Part shown: piece after piece, positions 35,612 through 45,600 of the stretch
Numbering within the stretch: position 1 is the first letter of the stretch
Layout: each line of letters starts with the position of its first letter
Source: Deroplatys truncata
Taxonomy: Eukaryota > Arthropoda > Insecta > Mantodea > Mantidae
Direction: 5' to 3'
Length of the DNA: 64,000 nucleotides
Assembly (NCBI GenBank): GCA_030765065.1
Contig: CM060980.1
Span: forward strand, 62,108,364-62,172,363
Translations under genes and position numbers: made by a program
The notes under the pieces: generated by a model
What the model saw: the letters and a program-made list of their open reading frames with translations, nothing else
The model's database searches: none
Told to the model about the DNA's origin: nothing

Positions 35612-35892
35612 GTGGCGCTACAGCTCGCGAAGGACCTGGGCCTGCCGACCTCACGCCCACGTGCGCACGGCAGGGGTGGGCGATCATCCAACCGATACGG
35701 AGAGGAAATGCTGTGGCCAGCATCCCCCAGCCAAAAAGTTGGCTCGCGAGTCCAGGACCGCGTATCGTTGCTCCTCACTTTCCTCACGATGCTGAGCGGG
35801 CACCGGTCCTATACCCGGGACCTAAAATCCACACCACCATGGGTGGGATCCAGAGCAGCACGCACCAGCCCACTGCACCACGGCACAGGACA
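35612..35892 (-). mobile_element. Insect-type SINE, probably with its tRNA head at the right end
   Basis: The left end GTGGCGCTACAGCTCGCGAA with GGACCTGGGCCTGCCGACC is the 3' part of a SINE type I know from several insects. The right end CCCACTGCACCACGG, inverted CCGTGGTGCAGTGGGCTGGT, is an A-box-like tRNA start. The B box is decayed. GC content is far above the surroundings. Family recognition is from memory of its style and not from a search. Confidence 0.6.
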
Positions 35893-35952
35893 TAATTTGT
35901 CTATACCTAACAAAACCACATACAAAATGTCAGTGTTTCAAATAGTATATTA

Positions 35953-36066
35953 TGCAACAAAACTATAATGGTAGTAATTCAGACGCGAGTATGTTTATGA
36001 GACGAGCGGAATCGAGTTTCATAATTTTCATACGAGCGTCTTAATTACCATTATAGTCACGTTGCA
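35953..36066. repeat. 114-bp imperfect palindrome
   Basis: The left arm begins TGCAACAAAACTATAATGGT and continues AGTAATTCAGACGCGAGTATG. The inverted right arm begins TGCAACGTGACTATAATGGT and continues AATTAAGACGCTCGTATG. The arms are about 40 bases and the centre also partly pairs (TTATGAGAC and GTTTCATAA). Confidence 0.85.
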
Positions 36067-36074
36067 TACGACTG

Positions 36075-36547
36075 TTTTTGGTCGACCACACTATAATTTA
36101 AGAACTGAGTTTTTACAAAAAGATCTTATCTTATTAATTTGTGTAATTAAATGCTGATCGGATGGCAGCACTGATGATGCCGGGACCTTGAGCGTGTTTA
36201 TAAGTAGTGCAACAGATGGTAGCACTGTTGAGTCCACGCCGTATTTATTAATTTTTTTGGCAGTTAATGTGAAAACAACACAGATTGATGCAAAGGAAAT
36301 TAATTCAGTTTATTAGAATTTTAAACATTACAATGAGCATAATTAATTTTATTTTAAATACTCATATTTCATTGTTTATCTGGGTAATGGATCCCAGTTG
36401 ACTGCTGCTTTGAGGTTATTAAAAGGTATGGCTGAGCTGCGCACGCCGCCGAGTAAGATCATAATGAGTCTCTAAAGTATTATGGACTCCATAACAGTTC
36501 AGTTTCGTCACATATAATCAGCGTATTATAGTGTGGTCGGCCAAAAA
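36075..36547. mobile_element. Small terminal-inverted-repeat element (MITE-like)
   Basis: The left end 36075-36097 (TTTTTGGTCGACCACACTAT then AAT) and right end 36525-36547 are inverted repeats of 23 bases with one mismatch. The 473-bp interior has no gene. It starts nine bases after the palindrome. I could not assign a superfamily because no clear target duplication is visible. Confidence 0.7.
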
Positions 36548-36913
36548 TGAAGTTATGGCACACTTGTTCACCACTGTTTTTACACCGTTAATGAATTCAT
36601 GGAAATTCGTTAATAATCTCATCATTTTGTTTTTATCTCCAATTTTTACTTTTATGTTGTATTGTATTAATAGACTTTTTGTCAATATCTTTTACTGCTC
36701 CAGTTTTATATGTTAAACTGTAAAAGTGACTTTTAGCTATATTCTAAACCATCGGTTTTGTAAATAATTGTAATTGCAATAATCTTTGTAAATTTTTTAC
36801 TTGTATATCATGGTACACAAAGCGAATTTTAGCCATGTTTTGAGCAATCAGTTTTATAAAGAATAAAATTATAAATGCAATTTTGTACACTTTTTAACTT
36901 GTCCTATTTCATG

Positions 36914-37438
36914 GTACCTATGTACTGGGTAGCTCGGTTACATACTGAGCAGTAGGTTGGGTGGATTACTCCTCGGTCGCTGCAGGGCTTCTGTTGTTAT
37001 GTACTGGAAATTCAAAGATGATGTTCAAAATAAGGTCCCTCCTGCTCATGCGCAACAGCACCGCAGCTGGTATGAATATTTGCGCCAGCAGATTTTCTTA
37101 CAGCATTTACAACCACGGGGTATTTCCGTCGCACGCGTAGTGGCGGATTTGAAGCATGCAGTCGACCATGATTCCCCGGTCGTTAAAATTCATTGGGGGG
37201 AGGGGGAGGAAGTAGTCTAGTCTACTCGTCTAATTGGAAGCTTTTGGCTATAAAGTTGCATCTCTGCAAACTCTCCAAACACTAATGACAATAACGGGTG
37301 CGATCCACATAGTTCCAGGTCTGCCAGGAAGCTATGTGTAGCTAGAGTGTACCTACTCTAGAGGACATAAAGCCCCCGCAAAAGTAAGCCACCCAACCTA
37401 CTGCTCAGTATTATCCGAGTCACCCAGTACATATGTAT
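36914..37438. mobile_element. MITE-like element with 50-bp terminal inverted repeats
   Basis: The left end TACCTATGTACTGGGTAGCT, then CGG, then ACTGAGCAGTAGGTTGGGTG. The inverted right end reads TACATATGTACTGGGTGACT, then CGG, then ACTGAGCAGTAGGTTGGGTG. The element is about 0.52 kb. An 87-codon plus-strand frame at 36957-37220 lies inside but shows no known domain. Superfamily is unassigned. Confidence 0.82.
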
Positions 37439-38407
37439 GATTTTACAGGATGAATAAAATATCTATTTATCTACCACATTAGGTAAGCACGATATCTATG
37501 AATACGTTTAAGAATACTTTGTAAACAAAACAATCGCGCCTGGGTTACAGGGTAGTTATCGTATCTAGAGGAAGTAATAATTTTCATCCGATAGCTGTGT
37601 CTCTTCCGTTGTTTGTTTCCGATTTCGGAAGATGAAAACAAAATGGCAGCAAGATTTGGTCAATATTCTCAGTTGGTTTTAATGAATATGAGTAATGCAT
37701 GTTTTTTTTTATCACGTAAATGTAACATTTCACATTTGTTTTTGAGGTTAGACCTTTGGTTAGGTGTTGTTTAATAATTCAACAGTTAATAATTATAATA
37801 ATAATATGCGCTGCAATTGATTTGATTTTAAGAAAATATACATAGAAATTGTTTCATTGTCTTCTGATATTCCTCGTTATTTATATCCATTCTATTCGTG
37901 AAATAGTCTGCTCTAGGTTTTGAGCTTAATCAAATAAATTCTCTAGTGCTATGTAAAGAGGAAGTTACTCAATAATCGCAAAATCTGTTTTGATATCGTT
38001 GTATAATTTGATTAGAATATCTTCCATCATAAATGAAAAAGAATCTTTACGTTTACATCTTGGTAGGTAAGGTTAAGGTTTTTCTTTCCTGAAAAATTAA
38101 GATTATGCCAAAATATTGTAAAATATGTTAAGCACTCAAGGTGTAGTCAAGATTTATAGCAAATTGTATGAAGTGCTATTGTAAAATTCACTGATGTTCT
38201 CGGAAACTACCGTGCGGGCGTTTTAAAGTGAGGTCACCTGCTATATGCGTAGCAGGCTGTATTGCAGTGACCTCGGTATTTTTCCAATGCGCAACTGGCA
38301 GCGCATGACGCGTTCAAGGTTATGTTTATCAGCTGTGCTTCAGTCGCTGCTTTGTTTCTCTGCTGTAAGGAGAGTTGTGGTTATGCATCTCAAATGTGAA
38401 AGTTTAT
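37439..38407. other. Unassigned spacer
   Basis: The stretch is AT-rich, and no gene motif or repeat family is recognised. If NUP88 starts further upstream, this is intron sequence. Confidence 0.35.
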
Positions 38408-38675
38408 TCAAGACGTCGTCTTGTAGTGGTTACCATGCTAGGCTATAGATCCCGAGGTTGCGGGTTCAAACCCGGCGGAGGGCGATGATTTTTTCCGGGC
38501 GTAAAAATCCTTAGCATGGCCTTCGGAAGGGAAGTAAAGGCGGTGGTCCCGTGTCATAGATTTACGGCACGTAAAAGTACCTCAAGCCTGATAGAGGCCT
38601 CTGAGCAAAATTACCGGTATTTCACGCCCAATATAGAATGGGACGCTAAGGACCACAGCAGTTAAAGAGCGTCCT
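38408..38675 (+). mobile_element. SINE-A copy 4
   Basis: The head is CGTCTTGTAGTGGTTACCAT, the B box GGGTTCAAACCCGGCGGAGG and the body includes GGGCGTAAAAATCCTTAGC and TTTACGGCACGTAAAAGTAC, ending CAGTTAAAGAGCGTCC. The head has lost part of its A-box flank. Confidence 0.93.
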
Positions 38676-39566
38676 TAGTCCTGCATGTGCGCGATCCGTT
38701 GCCTCACCATAAAACGATCGCGTTGTGCTTTGAAATCAATGTGTATGTGAAGCAACTCCAAAACAAATGAACGAACGTGTGGTACGACAGAGCGCTCTGA
38801 GATTCTGACATTGACTATCATGTGAGTTTGACAAAATGTAATTATGGAGTAATATTAGGGAAACAGTTGCGGAAACACAATTTTCAGCGCCATTGATTCC
38901 ACTTTCATGCTTCTAATGTATTAATCTTCAAAGAATTTTGTGTAATTTATCGCTTCACCAGCTTTTCCCATTTCCATCGCACTTTTCCTCGGCGAAGATA
39001 TAGAAATGGCAATTACAGAAATCCTTTTGGAAGTAACGAGCGCCCTTTTTATACTAGGAAGTTAAAGCCATTTCACTTTTATGCCATTTGCATTCCCCTT
39101 TCCTTCCGGCCCGATTTATCGGTGGAAAACTTTGGATTTTCTACGGTCGCGAGTACGTGCAGTACGTACCTTCGCTTCCCCTGGGGAAAAGAGAAAAGGA
39201 AATTTGAATTTCGCATGATGGAACCTTAGCAGAAAGTTGTAGGGTTGTTAATCCTGGTACACATTAACCACGGAATGAACTAATACGAGTGTACGTTACA
39301 CAAGGCAGTAATTTAAAAAGAGAGTCTACTTTAAAATTCCATTACCATCGTATTCATTAATGTCGTAATGTGGCGGGAATTTCGTATATAAATTGCACGG
39401 CTGAGTAACTACATTTGTTTTTGGAAGTTTTCTTTTCGGTGCATTCATATTTAATGTTATCAATTTTAGTTAGCTTTTTTTTCTGCAGGTAACTCCGTCT
39501 TGTAATTCCTGCTCGTTTCCCTTCAACTAAGTTTTCTGCTAATCCTGCCCGTTCAACATGTTTCAG
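38676..39566. other. Unassigned sequence upstream of the first visible NUP88 exon
   Basis: This stretch ends in a pyrimidine-rich tract and the acceptor TTTCAG (39561-39566). No earlier NUP88 exon is recognised in it. Confidence 0.4.
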
Positions 39567-39685
39567 GAGGACCTGAGAGAGAGCGCCAAAGACCGGAGTG
39601 ATGGTGGCGCCGTTATTTGGCCAGTGTTGATACTACGTGGGAACGGCGACGTGTACTCACTCATCACCACGTTAACTGCTGAGAG
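39567..39685 (+). CDS. Nup88: NUP88 exon (first one visible)
   Basis: It encodes 39 codons starting [20 protein letters not shown] and ending SLITTLTAE plus two bases of a Ser codon. The acceptor is TTTCAG at 39561-39566 after a pyrimidine-rich tract, and the donor is GTATTA at 39686. The phase is 0 at the start and two bases over at the end. It begins in mid-protein, so at least one exon lies upstream. Confidence 0.9.
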
Positions 39686-42600
39686 GTATTAAAACACGTA
39701 CCTAATTTACAACACTTCCAAAATGCCAATATTTTTTCACAATAACATGCCATCAGTCTTAAGAACTTCACAAAAGATTTCCTGTTGATCATGTTAATCT
39801 CCTGGTCATACTTTCATGAGCTAAAAACATTCAAACTCGTAAATAGTATAAACTTTGAAGTTTTCACAAAATATAAAGTATTTTGTTTCATAAATTGTTT
39901 AACATTCTAATTTTAGAAGACAATTAGAAAATGTCTTTATTATATAAATTTCTAGTAAATAAAGCATAGTTTTATGTAACAATTTTTGTACACTTCATAA
40001 ATATTGTAAAATTTTACAATTGCAGAAAATATAAAGGCCTTTATGTCTGAATATTACTTTTGATGATACAGTTAGGTTTGTCCTTATAACTTATATAAGT
40101 TCCAAAAATAAAGCACACAAAAAGATGTTAAAACACTTTTGAAGTGCATAAATATAAAATGATGATTTTAGAAAATATAAAAGTTATTTTTTTCAGAAGT
40201 AATGTAATATCCTCATTTTAGAAGTTGTATGGAAAATTTTTGTAAGTTCATGCCAACACCTAGTAAATAAAGCACAGTTTCTTCACATAAGAAGTACCAG
40301 TTGTTACATATATCACATGCAGTGAACATTGGAAAACGTTTTATTTTGTTTTCTCCCCCCCTTGCTTATAAAGTAAAATATGTTAAGTGTTGGATAAGTA
40401 GTTTTACAAATTCTGATTGATACTTACAGACAGGCAAAGGATAAAGAAAAATTTGCCAAAATATGAAAACGTGAAAAAATTCCCAAATATTATGAACTAT
40501 ATTTTAAAGTCTAAACATCTTATACTTTAAGGGTTTGGAGTAGGTTCACTTCATTGATTAAAAAAAAAGGCTTTATAGACTTTTGTGCATATTTAATAAT
40601 AAAACATCAAATTAAACACAACAAATTATATGGAGTTTATAGATTTTAATCTTTGTGAACTTAGAAAAAAGGAAGTTACTGGTTGCTTTGTCCTTGCTGA
40701 AGTTGTTTTTATTTTCTGTAGCAGCCCCACGTATGGGAGCCAAACTTCCAGTATTTGTAGCCCCACGTTGGAGAGCCAAATTTGAAGGGGTTTAATTGTT
40801 GTTGTTGTTGCACCACACACGTAATGCATGCCAATTTGCGGGAGACATGTTTCTTGGAGTGCTCTCCCGTGTAAGGTACAAAGTTTCTGGTGGCCTTCGC
40901 CCCACGTTTAAAAATCAACTTTGTATTTTAATGTTTATTTAAATATTATATATATATGCCTCAGCTTCGTCAGTAGTAATTTGTAAAGCACGTATCTCTT
41001 AGCAGGGCTGTTATGGCTAGAGAACAAGGCTTACACAAATTATAAATGTATTCCACTCTCTTTATTAATATTTCACATGATTAAATAACACTTCACTGAT
41101 ATATCCTACTGTAGAGCTGTGAGATATTTGTTAATTACACCTTTTTAACACGTAAACTTTATATTATTCTCACCGCAATCAATTTTTATATATCACACTG
41201 AACACGTACCAAATCTAACTGCAATCTTTTAGCATCTGCCGCCTGAATTTGTATATTTCCTCTATTTTAAGCCTCTGATTGGCTAAGCCTACTCCAATAG
41301 AATACCTTTATTCAACTTAATCTTTTTCTAGTTTTTGATTGGCTATTTATAAACTGTTTTAAATATTACATTATTGTTCCAAGAATTATTAGTAGCATTA
41401 TTAAATTTTCTAATTTAATGTAGTCTGAAAGGTAACTTGCTTCTATTCTCACAGCTCCTACATTGTTAAACTACGCAATACATTCACATAACATTGTTAT
41501 ATATGTACATAATAATATATACATATTGCTTTAAGATGGGCTGTTATTATATTTTATATTATATAATTACACTTATATTATTTAAGTGTTAAAAATACTG
41601 CCTCATTGCTGAATACTAATAATACATCAATAAAAGTACCAGTTAGTGAAAATAGAAACACTTTATGAATAGAGGGCATTTAATTTCACAGGTGATGTCA
41701 TATAGAGGAGATGCTACATTTTCTCTCCTGTATGTGACATTTTGGAAAGAATGCTCAGTTTTTTAACGTATTCCACAGTAAACCACCCAAATAGAACATC
41801 TGGAAAACATAATTCATTGCTAACTGAGTTATTTTAAAAGCAGTAATTCGCAAATCTTACAAAATATGAAGATTTTTATGAAATATGAAGTTTTAACAAA
41901 CCATTATGAAATATGAAATTTTTAGTAATATGCATTGAATTTTACACACTGCAAAATGAGTGTAGAATTGTTCCCGTAATGACAACAAACATGGTTTAGA
42001 ATATGAAGTTTCATATTTTGCCTGTCTCCACGGATAATATGCTAGTAGTATTTCCAGTCTTTAGTGGCAAATGGTGATCTTTGCATTGTTGGATTTGACA
42101 TCAATTACAATGGAGAGAAAGGCATATTATGTCTTCCCTCAGTTCTAACATTTAGTTAATTGTGTCATATATTATATCCACAATGTGTTGTTAATTTTTT
42201 CAGCACTTCAAAACCTGTTGTGCATGGCCCTCTGTCAATGTACCCACCTGCAGATGATAATTATGGTGTGGATGCTTGTTCTATTTTATGTCTGCAAACA
42301 CTGCCACCAGTAGTTGTGATAGCTACTTGCTCTGGTACACTTTACCACTGTGTCCTCCTCACTTGTGCAGAGGATGAAGATGAAGATGAAAATGATAATA
42401 AAGGAAACAAGGTACTTCAATTTATCCTGAAAAGAAATGTCAGGCAGCTCTCAGCTGCTAGGGTAATACATTAATGCATTTAGAAAAACAAAGTATGTAC
42501 TTATGCGATACAATGTTTCCTTACAATGTTATTTTTAATAAATTTAGAAATCTAGTATTTGTAAGCATGCATTGGGTTTAGTGCAACTTAGGAAAGAATG

Positions 42601-45600
42601 TTAAGCAAAGTTACAGCATAAGCATTTTAAACTGCAAGAATTATTTGAGGACATTACCAGATGATGGGCAGATAAAACATAGATTCATGTTTGAAGATAT
42701 TTTGTTTCTTTAATCCATTGCAAACTTAATTCTTGCATACAGCAGTAATTAAATTGAATATGCAGTGTTATTAAAAATTTATTTTGACAATAATTTGACA
42801 AGTTATAATTTTTTTTTTCAAATTGCCCATGCCCTTTTTTCCAGAAATCAGTCTGACTTTACAGAAACAAAGAAAAAGACCTTCTCAGTCCAGAGGTTCC
42901 CGGTTCGATTCCTGGGTGGAGCAGATATTTTTTCTTTAAACAGAATCATTCCGTATCCTCCGTAGAGTCTGGTAGTATAAATGCAGGAGTGCATGAATAT
43001 TCAGTGTAAAAGACTAATGTTTAAAAAAAAAAGGTTCAGAAAGTAAAAACACCATGAGTAAGTTGTTTCCCAAATCAAAGTCCCCAAATTTATCAAAGAA
43101 GTTAAAGGGAGCTATAAAAATGAAACCACTAAAAAACAAAAACACATTTTGGATATTGATAAACTTTATTTATCCAAAAGCATTATGTGAATCTTAGTTA
43201 GGTGGAAAGGTAGAATGAGACTGAAAACTTCAGTGTTATAGCTGGGATTTGAACCACAGGTCTTCCAGTTTCCATCTGGTTACTCTAACCAACTGAGCTA
43301 CCGTGTTTCAAATCCCGGCTGTAGCATTGAATTTTTGAGTCTGATTCTACCCTACAACCTTGTCCTATACAGAGCTTGTGTGGAAGAACAATTGATTACC
43401 CTTGATTTGGTGAATTACCTGGGTAAGGTTTTTGTTTTGGGGTTTTCCCTTCAGAAGACAAATGTTGGGTTACTCCCAAGTTATGTGGTCTGAGATTTAT
43501 CTGGGCATCTTTTGACCTGTTCCATTCATTCATCCTCCAATACGACCTACCCATTAAAGGACATTAAACACCTCCCCCAAAAAACAGGTTTTACACAATG
43601 CTTGTATATTATATGCAACCGAGAAACGCTAAGTGCTGCTTAATTTGCTATTTACGAAGGCATCTTCTTTTATTTGTTTGATTTATAGAATGTTACATTT
43701 CTTTCTCCCCTTGAACAGTCATCTTGGTCGCAGTATGGATCCACATACAGTCTTCACTCTCCTGACATTGCTCTCTATGTGTTTGAGTCGGTTGAACTGG
43801 AACTTGGCCTAGCTCTCGATGACAATGATGACTCTTACACATGTCCTATTCATCTTCATCATGATGCTGCAACAGAGTCAAGGTATTTTTATGAGATAAT
43901 TCATGATATATTTGTGATTTCATTGTATTCTCCTCAGGTATGAGTCAGCTTTGCCCTTTTCAAAAGTTCTTATGGGGAATAAAGTATAATTAGCAAACAA
44001 AAACTTATAATTATTTTTTTATTAAAATATCAAATATTTCAGGTATTTTTGTACTCATGATACTGGAGTCCACATGATGACATTGCCATTTGTTACACAA
44101 CTCGAAGAATTTGCAAAGTGCCATGATGGTAAGTTTTTCTTAATATTATGTTACTTTACAGTAAGCATTCCTTTTTTTTATAAGTGTCGTTACCATTGCA
44201 TTTAATTTTCTCTTTCTTGTTCTCTGTCTTTTTCTCCAGGGCTAAATTATGATATAAAGTCAGTCGGTTTTGACAATATAAGTACTTAACTAAGAAGCTT
44301 TCAGAATTTTCTAGCGAACTTGCTTATTTTTACTTTCTCTACTACATATTTAGAATAAGTAGAGGAAGTATTGTATTCTATCCAAAAATTTGATGTCACT
44401 ATTTCTCCAGAAATACATGTTTTGAGGCCCCTGAGTGCAAAAAAGGTGAGGGTGGGTGCGTGCATGTGAGAAAAGCATAACTTAAAAACAAAATGCTGGA
44501 TAACTACCATACTTTATATTTAAGTTCAGTAGCTTCCAAAGATGAAACAAATATTTTCAAAATAATCCCCCAACTCCAAACTACCCTTTACATGGAAAAT
44601 TTTCCAAAATTTAGGTTTTCTCAAAACTGGCTCCTAACAATTTTGATTGAAGTGCCATATATTTAAGATATTTACATAACAAACAATATGTATATCTTGA
44701 AATATCTGGGAATAGCCTGTAAAGTACTCTTCATTCGGAAAATTTTTTGCATAATTTTGTATAATAGTTACATCATAAAATATAGACAAAAAGATACTAC
44801 ACAAAAATTGTAGATCTCTGTGAAACACACAATTTATTTCGTATAGCTTTCTCTGTGGCATCAGCCATTTTGGAGACATCCATTATTACTGGTTTGAACT
44901 TTGTCATTATTTCACTGACGTCATTACTCAGTTGTTTCTCACAATGTTATGGAAAGAGTATGGAATTTCAAGGCCAACATAATATACTGACATCTGGCTA
45001 TTGATTCTGTTTTCTGTATCCACCTTTTACCTACAACAAAATGTTTAATGAAACTATTTCTGCAAATATTTATTTAGATTAACATGAAGTCAATAGAAAA
45101 ATATGCATTCTAGGAATAGTTTGTAGTAGATATGTAGAATAAACCATATTGGGTAGAGAAAGTATAGGTATAACAAAAAGAGAACAGATAACCACTGGAA
45201 ACATTACAGCATCAATACAATTTTGTAAAAATTAAATATAAGAAATGAAAAGACATGTGTGAAGTGGCCTGAGAAAATAGACATCCAAGAGGGCTACTAA
45301 GAATAAAAAGCCCCAAGTATTTCCAGAAAGTTGGGATGACAAACTATAGTGGTACCAACCTTGAAAGTAGAAAGTGATTTGTACAAATGTTTTTTACCAT
45401 TGTTTTTTCAAGCCATACTCATTATAAGAACAAACAAGAAGTTCACAAAGAAAAGAAACGAAACACAGTGCAATAATTGTATATATCCTGTAAATATTAT
45501 GCAAATAATTTTAAGCTTAATTTATTGTTCATTTCATTATCATTGTTAATTTCATTTTCAAGTCATTATCTTTTATGTTTGTTTTTTATGGGGACTCTCA

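Noticed and set aside
43240..43305. Possible tRNA gene on the minus strand
   Set aside because: The B-box side continues into a body shared with a mirror copy, which marks a SINE.
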